NCBI GenBank assembly: GCA_902597425.1 | Contig: CACJXT010000003.1 | Location: forward strand, 1-58,727 | DNA length: 58,727 bases | Direction of reading: 5' to 3' | DNA from: an uncultured Pelagibacteraceae bacterium | GTDB taxonomy: Bacteria; Pseudomonadota; Alphaproteobacteria; Pelagibacterales; Pelagibacteraceae | Shown here: positions 47,134-56,145 of the stretch, in pieces | How positions within the stretch are numbered: the stretch's first letter is position 1 | How the letters are laid out: every line of letters starts with the position of its first letter | Program-made: the position numbers and the translations under genes | Notes under the pieces: model-generated | The model's input: only the letters and a program-made list of their open reading frames with translations | Databases searched by the model: none | Told to the model about the DNA's origin: nothing

Positions 47134-47650
47134 TAAAAAAGTTGAAGAATTTATAAGAGTTGACCACGCTGGAGAACGTGGTGCCATCAAGATATATGAA
47201 GGTCAATTGTTAGCATTAAATACATTAATAAAAGACGAAAATTTAAAAAAAACGGTTGAAGAAATGAAAATTCATGAAAAAGAACACTGTGATTACTTTG
47301 AGAGTGAAATAAAAAAAAGAAATATAAAACCTACAAAACTATTACCTTTATGGGATTTGCTGTGTGTTGGTCTTGGTTTTGGATCTACAATTTTAGGAAA
47401 AAAAGCGGCAATGCTTTGTACTGCATCCGTAGAAGAGGTCATTGATACTCACTACATGAATCAAATTAATCAATTAAAATCAGATGAAAAAAAATTAAAA
47501 GAAAAAATTAAAAAATTTAGATTAGATGAATTACATCATAAAGATATTGCGTACAAAAAAGGTGCTACTAAAAAAGGCCCTTATTCAATATTAGATAAAA
47601 TCATCAAAACTGGCTCTAAGATTGCCATTAATATATCTGAAAAAATATAA
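47117..47650 (+). CDS. coq7: Demethoxyubiquinone hydroxylase COQ7
   Basis: The 177-residue di-iron enzyme carries the ligand set in order: DHAGERGAIKIYEGQ, HEKEHCDYF, ASVEEVIDTHY and DELHHKD, the ExxH pairs being characteristic. It hydroxylates the C6 position of demethoxyubiquinone, the penultimate step of ubiquinone synthesis, with oxygen. Its stop abuts the convergent HNH gene stop. Length is within the short COQ7 range. Confidence 0.95.
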   Translation: MKKTDNKKVEEFIRVDHAGERGAIKIYEGQLLALNTLIKDENLKKTVEEMKIHEKEHCDYFESEIKKRNIKPTKLLPLWDLLCVGLGFGSTILGKKAAMLCTASVEEVIDTHYMNQINQLKSDEKKLKEKIKKFRLDELHHKDIAYKKGATKKGPYSILDKIIKTGSKIAINISEKI

Positions 47651-48217
47651 CTAAGCTTCTAATTCAACATCCCAATATAAATAATCCATCCAGCTTTTAT
47701 GAAGAAAATTTGGAGGAAAATTTTTTCCATTCTTATGTAAATCTTCTGTTGAAGGTTGATATGGTTTTTGATTAAGCGTCATTCCTGAACGATCAAATAA
47801 GCGTCCTCCCTTTTTTACATTACAGTCAGAACAGGCTGTTACAACATTGTTCCAATCAGTTTTACCTCCTCGTGATCTAGGTAACAAATGATCAAATGTA
47901 AGTTCATTGCCACTACCACAATACTGACATTCAAATTTGTCTCTTAAAAAAACATTAAATCTTGTAAAATTTGGGTTTGATTTTGGGCTAATAAAATTTT
48001 TTAAGGCAATAACACTTGGTAGTTTCATACTAAAGGAAGGGCTTCTAATGATTCGATCATAATTATTAACTATTGTAACCCTGCCCAAAAATACAGATTT
48101 TATAGAATCTTGCCAACTCCAAAGAGATAATGGATAATAACTTAATGGCCTGTAATCAGCATTTAAAACTAATGCAGGACACTTTTCTAAAGAAATATTT
48201 TGTTCAAAAAAGTTCAT
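47651..48217 (-). CDS. HNH endonuclease family protein
   Basis: The 188-residue protein carries an HNH motif: FECQYCGSGNELTFDHLLPR (about residues 94-113) followed by GGKTDWNNVVTACSDCN, with two CxxC zinc pairs. This is the broad bacterial HNH group found in many alphaproteobacterial genomes without a linked methylase. It faces coq7 tail-to-tail with no gap. There are no restriction-modification genes here, so a housekeeping or repair role is a guess. Confidence 0.88.
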   Translation of the reverse strand: MNFFEQNISLEKCPALVLNADYRPLSYYPLSLWSWQDSIKSVFLGRVTIVNNYDRIIRSPSFSMKLPSVIALKNFISPKSNPNFTRFNVFLRDKFECQYCGSGNELTFDHLLPRSRGGKTDWNNVVTACSDCNVKKGGRLFDRSGMTLNQKPYQPSTEDLHKNGKNFPPNFLHKSWMDYLYWDVELEA

Positions 48218-48287
48218 AATTAAGAAGAGACTAGCTTAATTAAATTATTTAATCAATAATTAGAAATAATTTTTTATTAAATATTTG

Positions 48288-48944
48288 CTAAAATTTAAAA
48301 TTATTTTTTATGTAATTTAATGCTAAGCTTGAAGCCTCAACTGGAATATGATGTTCACAATTTTTTATCATTTTGGTTTCGATCTGAATATTATTTCTAA
48401 TCATAAAATCTTTTGCTTCAAATAAGTTATTTGGAGAAACAATTGTATCATTATCTCCATGCATCAATAACATCTTAGTAGATGATGTTTTTCTTTTTGA
48501 AAGATCTTTTTTATCAATAATTTTTCCTGAAAACCCAACTACACAATTATAATTTTCATTAGTTGTTAAAGCCAAATTTATTGACATCATACATCCTTGG
48601 CTAAAGCCAGATAAACAAATTTGTGAATTTTTTAAATTATAATTTTTTTTAACTTCTTTTATAAATTCATTAATTTTTTTTTCTGCCTTTTTTGATTCTT
48701 CCAAAATATAATTTGGATCATCATTGGTTAAATCAAACCATTGATAGCCACTAGGATTTATAGAGCATCTCTCATGTCCATCTGGACATAAAAAAATTGT
48801 GTTAGGTAAAAATCTTTTCCAATTTAAAGTTAACATGCTTATATCTTTGCCATCACCACCATATCCATGAAGTAAAATTATAGCGCTAGTAATAGAAATA
48901 TTTTTTTCTGGTTTAATAATTGAAGTGTTAAGACTAAGTTTCAT
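48288..48944 (-). CDS. Carboxylesterase/phospholipase (alpha/beta-hydrolase)
   Basis: This 218-residue hydrolase has IILLHGYGGDGKDISML (about residues 21-37), nucleophile elbow LSGFSQGCMMSI (Ser near residue 115), acid region LLMHGDNDTIV and catalytic His in KNCEHHIPVEA. It matches the small carboxylesterase/lysophospholipase family. No signal peptide. It starts 8 bases after the thioredoxin-like gene stop, so the two are probably co-transcribed. Confidence 0.88.
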   Translation of the reverse strand: MKLSLNTSIIKPEKNISITSAIILLHGYGGDGKDISMLTLNWKRFLPNTIFLCPDGHERCSINPSGYQWFDLTNDDPNYILEESKKAEKKINEFIKEVKKNYNLKNSQICLSGFSQGCMMSINLALTTNENYNCVVGFSGKIIDKKDLSKRKTSSTKMLLMHGDNDTIVSPNNLFEAKDFMIRNNIQIETKMIKNCEHHIPVEASSLALNYIKNNFKF

Positions 48945-48952
48945 TTTTAAAA

Positions 48953-49483
48953 TTAGTTAAAATTTTTTAACCAATTAATAAATTTTTTATCATTAAAATC
49001 AACATAACCCATAATTCTTGCAAATTCTTGACCTTTTTTATTTATTAAAATGCTAGTTGGAAGTCCTCTTAATAAAAATTTATTTGCTAGGTCGACTGTT
49101 GGATCAAAATATATATTTAGATTTTTAATATTTAACTCTTTAAAAAAAACTTTTGATTTAAAAATATCTTCATTACCGACATTTATTGGAAAAACTTTTA
49201 AATTACTTAGTCTTTTATCAGTTTGTAATATATCCAATGAAGGCATTTCTTCTCGGCAAGGTGCACACCAAGTTGCCCAAAAATTTATTATTACCAGTTT
49301 ATTTTTAAAATCATCTAAATTTACATCTTGATTATTAACATCTTTAAAAATCACATTTTCATAACTTTTATTATCTTTGTTTATAATAATGTTGTTAATA
49401 TCGGGTGGTTCTATTGAATGGCTTGCACTAGTAATTATTAAATAAAATAATGCTAATAAAAATTTAAATACTAAAAATTTCAT
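48953..49483 (-). CDS. TlpA-like thiol:disulfide oxidoreductase
   Basis: The 176-residue protein has an N-terminal export or anchor segment (about residues 3-22) and a thioredoxin fold with VIINFWATWCAPCREEMPSL (about 68-87), where WCAPC is the redox site, and the cis-Pro region RGLPTSILINKKG. It reduces disulfides in the periplasm. It is divergent from argH (24-base gap); this tlpA/argH-lptM-lysA arrangement is common in alphaproteobacteria. Confidence 0.9.
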   Translation of the reverse strand: MKFLVFKFLLALFYLIITSASHSIEPPDINNIIINKDNKSYENVIFKDVNNQDVNLDDFKNKLVIINFWATWCAPCREEMPSLDILQTDKRLSNLKVFPINVGNEDIFKSKVFFKELNIKNLNIYFDPTVDLANKFLLRGLPTSILINKKGQEFARIMGYVDFNDKKFINWLKNFN

Positions 49484-49507
49484 AGTAAATGAGTATAGTT
49501 AATTATC

Positions 49508-50896
49508 ATGGCTAAAAATAAAAACAACCAGACAGTATGGAATACAAGAATTAAGAAAGATTCCTCATCACTATTTCAAAAAGTAGGTAATTCTATAGAC
49601 ATAGACAAAAAACTTTATAAAGAGGATATTGCTGTATCTATCGCACATGTTGAAATGTTATTTAGACAAAAAATAATATCTTTTAAAATAAAAAATAAAA
49701 TAATTTATGGATTAAATAAAATTGAAAGAGAAATTATTAAAAAAAAATTTGAGTATAATAAAAAATACGAAGATATTCACATGAATATAGAAAAAAGATT
49801 GTTTCAAATAATTGGTGAAGATGCGGGATATGTTCATACTGCAAGGTCTAGAAATGATCAAGTAATCACAGATTTTAAAATCTGGATAAGATCATCAACG
49901 AATGAAATAAATAAAAGTTTAGATAAAATCATCAAAACAATTTTAAAAATTTCAGAAAAAAATATTTATACAATTATGCCTGGATTTACACATTTAAAAA
50001 TTGCTCAACCTATTTCTTTTGCACATTATTTAATGGCTTATGTTGAAATATTTAACAGAGATAAAAAAAGATTCACAAACAACTTGGAAAATATTTATGA
50101 AAATCCTCTTGGTGTAGCGGCTTTAGCAGGAACTTCATTTAATATTGACAGAAACTTTACAACAAAAAAATTAGGTTTTAAGAAACCAACAAATAATTCA
50201 ATCGATACTGTTGCTGATAGAGATTTTGTCTTAGATTTTTTATATAGCGTTTCAGTATGTTCTTTACATATTTCAAGAATGGCAGAGGAATTTATAATAT
50301 GGAATTCGGATGGTTTTAATCTCATAAATCTTTCTGACAGAGTAGTTACTGGTTCATCAATAATGCCTCAGAAAAAAAATCCTGACCTGTTAGAATATTT
50401 AAGAGGAAAATCAGGTATTACTTTTGGAAATTTATTTTCAATGCTAACAATATTAAAAGGTTTGCCTTTATCTTATTTTAAAGATCTTCAAGATGATAAA
50501 GAAATAGTTTTTAAATCAAATGAAACATTAAATAATTGTATTAAAATACTTAATGAAATTTTAAAAAATTTTAGTCCAAATAAACAAAAAATGTTAGAAC
50601 TTGCAAATACTGGATATATCACAGCAACTGATCTAGCAGATTATCTGGTAAAAAATCATGAAATGCCTTTTAGAAAAGCATACCAGGTCACAGCTTCAAT
50701 TGTAAATCTCGCTGAAAAGAAGAAAAAAAAACTACATGAATTAAACATTATTGAATTAAATAAAATAGAACCAAAGCTCACTAAAGACGTATTGAAGGTT
50801 TTCGACTTAAAATACTCAGTTAATTCTAAAAAATCATTTGGTGGAACCTCTTTTGATAATATTAAAAAAATGATAACTAAATATAAAAAAACTTAA
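49508..50896 (+). CDS. argH: Argininosuccinate lyase
   Basis: The 462-residue enzyme has HTARSRNDQV (about residues 113-122) and the fumarase-superfamily signature GSSIMPQKKNPDLLE (about 279-293). It makes arginine and fumarate from argininosuccinate, the last step of arginine synthesis. It is followed one base later by a small lipoprotein gene and then lysA, forming an operon. Confidence 0.97.
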   Translation: MAKNKNNQTVWNTRIKKDSSSLFQKVGNSIDIDKKLYKEDIAVSIAHVEMLFRQKIISFKIKNKIIYGLNKIEREIIKKKFEYNKKYEDIHMNIEKRLFQIIGEDAGYVHTARSRNDQVITDFKIWIRSSTNEINKSLDKIIKTILKISEKNIYTIMPGFTHLKIAQPISFAHYLMAYVEIFNRDKKRFTNNLENIYENPLGVAALAGTSFNIDRNFTTKKLGFKKPTNNSIDTVADRDFVLDFLYSVSVCSLHISRMAEEFIIWNSDGFNLINLSDRVVTGSSIMPQKKNPDLLEYLRGKSGITFGNLFSMLTILKGLPLSYFKDLQDDKEIVFKSNETLNNCIKILNEILKNFSPNKQKMLELANTGYITATDLADYLVKNHEMPFRKAYQVTASIVNLAEKKKKKLHELNIIELNKIEPKLTKDVLKVFDLKYSVNSKKSFGGTSFDNIKKMITKYKKT

Positions 50897-50897
50897 A

Positions 50898-51014
50898 ATG
50901 ATGAAAAAAACAATATTAATTTTTCTGTGTTTATTTTTTTTATTTTCATGTGGAAAAAAAAGTGACCCAGAATATAAAGCAAATAAAAAAAATCTTCTTA
51001 TTAGTAGGATCTAA
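50898..51014 (+). CDS. LptM/YifL-like small lipoprotein
   Basis: ATG at 50898 (or 50901) opens a 38-codon frame ending at 51014 with a one-base overlap into lysA (TAATG). A basic start MMKKT, a hydrophobic core and a lipobox LFSCGKK put the acylated Cys at residue 18; the mature part is only about 20 residues. A tiny lipoprotein between argH and lysA fits LptM (YifL), which helps assemble the LptD LPS-export complex. The mature tail lacks the common GPLYLP pattern, so the family call rests on position and lipobox. Confidence 0.7.
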   Translation: MMKKTILIFLCLFFLFSCGKKSDPEYKANKKNLLISRI

Positions 51015-52228
51015 TGAGATATATCAATAAAAGATTTTTAATAGAAAATATCAGTGTCACAAATTTAGCAAAGAAATTTAATACACCAATATATTGCTAT
51101 TCTTATAAAAAATTAAAAACTAATGTCATTAGTTTTAAAAATAAATTTAAATCTTTTAATCCATTAATTTGCTTTGCTGTAAAATCAAATACTAATGTAA
51201 ATTTATTACGTGAAATTAGAAAACTTGGCTATGGTGCTGATGTTGTTTCAATTGGAGAATTAATGAAAGCTTTAAAAGCAGGATTTAATCCAAAAAAAAT
51301 TGTTTTTTCCGGAGTAGGAAAAACATCAAATGAATTAAATTATGCTATTAATAAAAATATATTACTAATAAATGCAGAATCCAAAAGTGAAATAATAGAA
51401 ATTGAAAAAATTGCTAAATCTAAAAAAAAATATGTAAATATTGGAATTAGACTTAATCCAAATACAGATGCAAAAACGTTAACTCAAATTTCTACTGGTA
51501 AAAAAGAAAATAAATTTGGTGTCACGGAAAAAACTTTTATTGAATTAGTTAAACATGCAAAAAAAACTAAATATATTAATCTTAAATGTCTAAGTGTTCA
51601 TATTGGAAGTCAGATTGTTAATAATCAACCTTATGAGAAAATGTTAAAAGTTGTAGATAGAATTATAAAAAAAATAAACCATAAATTTGAATTTATAGAT
51701 TTAGGCGGAGGCATGGGAATATCTTATAATAATAAAGTAAAAAAATTGAATTACAAAAAATATAGTACTGCAATAAAAAATTTTTTGAAAAATCACAAAT
51801 CTAAAATTATTTTTGAACCAGGAAGATCAATAATTGGCAATACTGGAATACTTATTTCAAAAATAATTTATATTAAAAAAAATAAAGACAAAGATTTTAT
51901 AATATTAGACACTGCTATGAATGATTTAATGAGACCAGCTTTATATGGGGCAAATCATCAAATTATTCCAGCAATTAAAAAAAGTAAAAATTCCAAAAAA
52001 ACATATGAATTTGTTGGTCCGATTTGTGAAAGTACCGATAAATTTTTAACATTAAAAAATTTTCAAAAATTAAATGAAAAAGACTTAATAATAATTTGTG
52101 ATGTAGGTGCTTATGGAATGTCATTAAGTTCAAATTACAACGTTAGACCAAAACCTATAGAAATTTTAGTTAAAGGGTCTAAAATTAGAATAATTAAAAA
52201 AAGACAAAAGCTTAAAGATCTGATTTAG
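51014..52228 (+). CDS. lysA: Diaminopimelate decarboxylase
   Basis: This 404-residue group IV PLP enzyme has the PLP lysine in ICFAVKSNTN (Lys near residue 60), SVHIGSQIV, the phosphate loop DLGGGMGISY, EPGRSIIGNTG and the active-site Cys in GPICESTDKF. It converts meso-diaminopimelate to lysine. It is co-transcribed with argH and the small lipoprotein gene and followed after 12 bases by plsC. Confidence 0.97.
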   Translation: MRYINKRFLIENISVTNLAKKFNTPIYCYSYKKLKTNVISFKNKFKSFNPLICFAVKSNTNVNLLREIRKLGYGADVVSIGELMKALKAGFNPKKIVFSGVGKTSNELNYAINKNILLINAESKSEIIEIEKIAKSKKKYVNIGIRLNPNTDAKTLTQISTGKKENKFGVTEKTFIELVKHAKKTKYINLKCLSVHIGSQIVNNQPYEKMLKVVDRIIKKINHKFEFIDLGGGMGISYNNKVKKLNYKKYSTAIKNFLKNHKSKIIFEPGRSIIGNTGILISKIIYIKKNKDKDFIILDTAMNDLMRPALYGANHQIIPAIKKSKNSKKTYEFVGPICESTDKFLTLKNFQKLNEKDLIIICDVGAYGMSLSSNYNVRPKPIEILVKGSKIRIIKKRQKLKDLI

Positions 52229-52240
52229 CTTTTGATTAAA

Positions 52241-52942
52241 ATGATAAGAAGTTTTTTATTTTCAATTTTCTTTTTTTTAGGAATTATTTTAATTTCTATT
52301 ATTTTTTTACCTTCATTTTTTTTACCCCAAAAAATTGTATTATTTGGAGGAAAAATTATGGGACACTGGTCAGCTCTTTGTCTACGAATTTTTCTCTCAA
52401 CAAAAATAATTATCAAAGGAAAAGAAAATATAATTACTAACGAAAAATTTTTTATAGCTTGTTCTCACCAGTCAATGTTTGAAACATTTTACTTACAAAC
52501 AATATTTAATTCACCAATATTTATTTTAAAAAAAGAATTAGTTAAAATTCCTATATTTGGATGGTATTTAAAAAAAATTGGGTCAATATCAATTAATAGA
52601 AATATAATTACGAAAGATAATCTTGGTTTTTTTGATCAAATATCTTATATGGTCAATAAATCAAATAGACCTCTAATAATTTTTCCACAAGGAACAAGAC
52701 TAAATCCAGATGATAGGTCACCTTTTAAAAAAGGAGCAGGCAGAATATATGATGAATTAAAAATTAAATGTCAACCAGTAGCAATTAATTCTGGAAACAC
52801 TTGGCCAAAAAATGGACCTTTAAAATCAAAATTAATATTAACAATTTCAATTTTAAAACCTATTGAAGCTAGACTAGATAAAGAAATTTTTCTAAGAAAT
52901 TTACAAGATAATATTTATAGTGAATTAGATATTTTAAATTAA
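52241..52942 (+). CDS. plsC: 1-acyl-glycerol-3-phosphate acyltransferase (PlsC family)
   Basis: The product is 233 residues from ATG 52241; a TTG at 52232 would add three residues. A hydrophobic N-terminal anchor (about residues 1-30) is followed by the acyltransferase motif ACSHQSMFETFYLQ, an HX4E variant of the usual HX4D, and FPQGTRLNPDD. It esterifies lysophosphatidic acid in phospholipid synthesis. It is the last gene after lysA and overlaps the convergent dnaN stop by four bases. Confidence 0.87.
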   Translation: MIRSFLFSIFFFLGIILISIIFLPSFFLPQKIVLFGGKIMGHWSALCLRIFLSTKIIIKGKENIITNEKFFIACSHQSMFETFYLQTIFNSPIFILKKELVKIPIFGWYLKKIGSISINRNIITKDNLGFFDQISYMVNKSNRPLIIFPQGTRLNPDDRSPFKKGAGRIYDELKIKCQPVAINSGNTWPKNGPLKSKLILTISILKPIEARLDKEIFLRNLQDNIYSELDILN

Positions 52943-54048
52943 CCTTTCATTGGCATAACTATAAAAATACTATCAAAATCAGATGGGTCCTTAATTAAAG
53001 CAGGAGAGCCTGTGTCATTTAAAAATATTTCTATTTTTTCTCCATCTAATTGAGAAGCTATATCAATTAAGTATCTTGAATTAAAACTAATATCTAGATC
53101 ATGATCAAACTTTACATTTAAACTTTCTTTACCATCACCACTGTTGGCATTATTAACTGATAAATTTAATGTATCTTTTGTTAAATTAAATTTAACACCA
53201 TCTTTCTTATCAACTGAAACAGAGGCGACTCTATCTACTGAATCTAAAAACAGCTGTAAGTTAACCTCTAATTTTTTTTGATTATTTTTTGGTATTACCT
53301 GAACATAATTTGGAAATTTACCATCTATTAATTTTGAAATTAAAATACTATTATTTAATTCAAATTTAATCTTAGAATTGATATTAGAAATTTTTACGTC
53401 TCCTTCATAATCTTCCAATAATAAACACAATTGAAATATAGTTTTTTTTGGTAAAATAACTGGTTCAAATTCAATTTTTTCATTTAATCTTAATTTAGAT
53501 ATAGACATTCTATGACTATCAGTTGCAACCGCATTTAAAAATATTTTATCTTCAATTTGATTTTGGTGAAAAAAAATTCCACTTAAATAATGTCTAGTTT
53601 CGTCATTTGATATTGAAAATTTACATTTATTAAGTAATTTTAATAATTGCTTTGATTTAATTACAAATTCATTTTGATTAAAATTTTCATCTGTCAATGG
53701 AAATTCAGATGTGTTTATACAATTTAGGTGAAAAATAGATTTTTCCGATTCAAGTTGCAATTTATTATTATTTAGTGAAAAATTAATTTTTTTTCCTGAA
53801 GAAAATTTTCTTATTATATCATACATTATTGAAGATGTTGCTGTAGTTTTGCCTTCTTCAATTATTTCTAAGTTATTTATCGAGTGAATAAAAATCATAT
53901 CCAAATCTGTTGCAGTAACTGTCAGTTTTGAATCACTGGCATCTAAAAGGACATTTGATAAAATTGGTAGAGTGCTCCTTTTTTCTATAACGCCCTGACA
54001 ATAATTTAATGATTTTTGTAAATCTTGTTGATTAGCGTTAAACTTCAT
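52939..54048 (-). CDS. dnaN: DNA polymerase III beta sliding clamp
   Basis: The 369-residue protein is full length with three clamp domains, seen in RSTLPILSNVLLDASDSKLT (near the N-terminus), a mid-chain RHYLSGIFFH and the C-terminal ALIKDPSDFDSIFIVMPMKG. It tethers polymerase to DNA and is the hub for repair proteins. It is translationally coupled to dnaA (11-base overlap). Its stop interlocks with that of plsC on the other strand (TTAA). Confidence 0.97.
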   Translation of the reverse strand: MKFNANQQDLQKSLNYCQGVIEKRSTLPILSNVLLDASDSKLTVTATDLDMIFIHSINNLEIIEEGKTTATSSIMYDIIRKFSSGKKINFSLNNNKLQLESEKSIFHLNCINTSEFPLTDENFNQNEFVIKSKQLLKLLNKCKFSISNDETRHYLSGIFFHQNQIEDKIFLNAVATDSHRMSISKLRLNEKIEFEPVILPKKTIFQLCLLLEDYEGDVKISNINSKIKFELNNSILISKLIDGKFPNYVQVIPKNNQKKLEVNLQLFLDSVDRVASVSVDKKDGVKFNLTKDTLNLSVNNANSGDGKESLNVKFDHDLDISFNSRYLIDIASQLDGEKIEIFLNDTGSPALIKDPSDFDSIFIVMPMKG

Positions 54049-55462
54049 TTTCTTTATTGTATAAAATTTTATTTTTTAGCAAGTCAATATTATTATTCAA
54101 TTCAAGATCATCTTTTTTCAATTTCTCTATAGTTTTTACAGAATGTATAATTGTGGTGTGATCTCTATTTGAAAATTCCCTGCCAATTTCTGGAAGTGAT
54201 TTTGAAGTAAGAATTTTAGTTAAATAAATAGCTGTTTGTCTAGGTCTTACCAAATATCTAGATCTTCGCGAAGACAACATTTCATTTTTACTTATTTTAT
54301 AAAATTTACACACAGTTGATTGAATGAGATCAATTGAAACTTTATTTTCCGTCAAGTTTAATAAATCTTTTAAAATTACTTTTGTCTCAGATATATTTGG
54401 AGCTTTGTTATAAATTCTTGAAAATGAAACTATTCTGTTAATCGCTCCTACTAATTCTCTAATACTAGTTCTTATTTCTGAACTAATAAATTTTTTAACC
54501 TCATCTGAAATATTTATCTGATTTGGATAATAAACATTTAATTCTTCAGTTTTAATTTTTACTATTTTGTGTCTAAGGTCATAATTAGATTTTTGAATAT
54601 CTACTACGAGACCACCAGAAAATCTTGATTTTATTCTTTCTTGAATTCTCGATAATTTGTTAGGAGCTCTATCTGCTGAAATAATTATTTGTGATCCCTT
54701 ATCTATTAAGGCATTAAATGTATGAAAAAATTCCTCTTGCATTGCTTCTTTTCCATTCATAAATTGAATATCATCAATCAATAAAATATCAGTATTTCTA
54801 AAATACTCTTTAAACTTAACCATTTCATTGGATTTAATTGATTTTACAAATTGGTACATAAATCTTTCTGCCGAAATAAACATGACTTTATTTTTTTCTT
54901 TTAAACTTAATCCTATGGCATTTAATAAGTGTGTTTTTCCCATGCCAACGCCACCATAAATATACAATGGATTATAACGAGAAATATTTTCGGTTATTTT
55001 TTTTGAAGCTTCAAATGCAAGCTTATTGCTAGATCCTATAATAAAATTCTCAAATTTTTTATTAGAGTCAATTGTATTATATTGAAGATAAGTATCTTTT
55101 AAAAATGCTACATTTTTATTTTCATTTAATGAGCTAATTTCTCCCTTAGTAATTTGATTAATATTTTCATCCCTATTTTCATTAATCTTTAATTCAACTC
55201 TATTAATATCTTTTTTATATATTTTTATAATTTGTAATATCTGATCCAAATATCTTGAAGTAATCCAATCTCTTATAAATCTTGTCGATACTGATAGTAA
55301 TACATAGTTTTTTAATTCTTCAACAAAACTGATTTTTTTAAGCCAACTTTCATAAACATCATTACCTAATTTATTTCTCATATCGGACTGAATGATTCTC
55401 CAATCAAGTTTATTAGAATTAAAATTTTCAGTATTTTTATTTAAAATATTTTTGTTATTCAT
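54038..55462 (-). CDS. dnaA: Chromosomal replication initiator DnaA
   Basis: At 474 residues it has all four domains: N-terminal DnaB/DiaA-binding part, linker, AAA+ core with Walker A YGGVGMGKTHLLNA and Walker B LLIDDIQF, and a C-terminal DNA-binding domain with RRSRYLVRPRQTAIYL and the signature REFSNRDHTTIIHS. It opens the replication origin. It overlaps dnaN by 11 bases and lies downstream of rpsT. A DnaA-box-like site sits just before the ATG and may allow autorepression. Confidence 0.98.
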   Translation of the reverse strand: MNNKNILNKNTENFNSNKLDWRIIQSDMRNKLGNDVYESWLKKISFVEELKNYVLLSVSTRFIRDWITSRYLDQILQIIKIYKKDINRVELKINENRDENINQITKGEISSLNENKNVAFLKDTYLQYNTIDSNKKFENFIIGSSNKLAFEASKKITENISRYNPLYIYGGVGMGKTHLLNAIGLSLKEKNKVMFISAERFMYQFVKSIKSNEMVKFKEYFRNTDILLIDDIQFMNGKEAMQEEFFHTFNALIDKGSQIIISADRAPNKLSRIQERIKSRFSGGLVVDIQKSNYDLRHKIVKIKTEELNVYYPNQINISDEVKKFISSEIRTSIRELVGAINRIVSFSRIYNKAPNISETKVILKDLLNLTENKVSIDLIQSTVCKFYKISKNEMLSSRRSRYLVRPRQTAIYLTKILTSKSLPEIGREFSNRDHTTIIHSVKTIEKLKKDDLELNNNIDLLKNKILYNKENEV

Positions 55463-55834
55463 GATGTGAAAAAATTACACTTAAAACTATAATTTAGTTA
55501 TTGCAATAAAAAATTTTCTTTAAAAAAAAAAAAATAAAATCTGAGAGTGCATTGCACCAATCCCGCAACCTGATAACGAATTAAATTAAATTAAATTAAA
55601 AAGAATCTTAAATTCCAAATTGAAACTTAAAGATGTAGAAAATAAATTTTATAATAATTTTGTCTACATCTAGTAATTATTTTTTAAAAAATTTTATATT
55701 TGGTGTAAATACTTTTGGTTGTAGTTTACTAAAACTTGAATCAACTATAAGTGGTCAATACAATTAATTTTTAAATTATTTATTAATAAAAAGATGTATT
55801 TTAAAATTTTATAATCAACTATGAGTAGTTAATT
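55463..55834. other. dnaA-rpsT intergenic region, candidate origin or regulatory zone
   Basis: This 372-base gap, the longest in the window, holds several elements. There is an A-run near 55520. A GC-richer patch at 55541-55572 includes GTGCATTGCAC. Four tandem ATTAA units lie at 55580-55599. Two near-identical 20-mers start AATCAACTAT at 55739 and 55813 and are about 17/20 alike. The second contains the inverted repeat AACTA-TGAG-TAGTT. No ORF or tRNA is seen. AT-rich direct repeats beside a DnaA box are origin-like, but alphaproteobacterial origins are often elsewhere (for example near hemE), so the role is unproven. Confidence 0.4.
55465..55473 (-). promoter_or_regulatory. DnaA-box-like site before dnaA
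   Basis: TTTTTCACA on the minus strand fits the TTWTNCACA consensus in every position and ends 2 bases upstream of the dnaA ATG. Its location suggests autoregulation or origin activity. It is a single match; the AT-rich context makes chance occurrence possible. Confidence 0.4.
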
Positions 55835-56095
55835 TTATAAACTACTAATTTTTTTTGTAATTCTTGAAATATTTCTTGACGCGTTTTGCTTTTTTATTAT
55901 TCCAGTCTTAGCAATTTTCATAAGTTCTGAATTTAGCTTTGGTAAAAAGGCTAAAGCTTCTTTTTTTTTTTTAGAATCTAAAAATAAGTTCATTTTTTTA
56001 ATGGCATTTTTATACTTACTTTTTCTAGATTTATTCACTTCAGTCTGTCTCGAAATTCTTCTAATTTTTTTTATTGCCGATTTTGTATTTGCCAT
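55835..56095 (-). CDS. rpsT: 30S ribosomal protein S20
   Basis: This 86-residue basic protein starts MANTKSAIKKIRRISRQTEV, the conserved S20 N-terminus, so ATG 56095 is chosen over an in-frame ATG at 56158 that would add 21 unrelated residues and overlap mutM. S20 binds 16S rRNA helix 44 and is made early in assembly. Its promoter lies only 9 bases before the ATG, implying a leaderless or nearly leaderless message. The rpsT-dnaA neighbourhood is typical of alphaproteobacteria. Confidence 0.95.
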   Translation of the reverse strand: MANTKSAIKKIRRISRQTEVNKSRKSKYKNAIKKMNLFLDSKKKKEALAFLPKLNSELMKIAKTGIIKKQNASRNISRITKKISSL

Positions 56096-56104
56096 AAGCG
56101 CTGT

Positions 56105-56133
56105 GGTATAGCTTGAGAATTTAAAGTGGTCAA
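56105..56133 (-). promoter_or_regulatory. Promoter of rpsT
   Basis: TTGACC (56133-56128) and TATACC (56110-56105) are separated by exactly 17 bases. The -10 ends nine bases before the rpsT ATG, so transcription should start within two or three bases of it. Confidence 0.6.
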
Positions 56134-56145
56134 CAGAATAATTAT

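Noticed and set aside
47651-48217. HNH nuclease as part of a restriction system or mobile element
   Set aside because: No methylase, recombinase or repeats flank it. It sits flush between housekeeping genes.
52225-52416. 63-codon minus-strand frame over the plsC start
   Set aside because: It is antisense to the hydrophobic N-terminus of PlsC, and its Lys/Ile-rich product is an AT-composition artefact.
55580-55599. Four ATTAA units considered as a CRISPR or satellite array
   Set aside because: Five-base units without spacers are a simple AT repeat. No cas gene is present.
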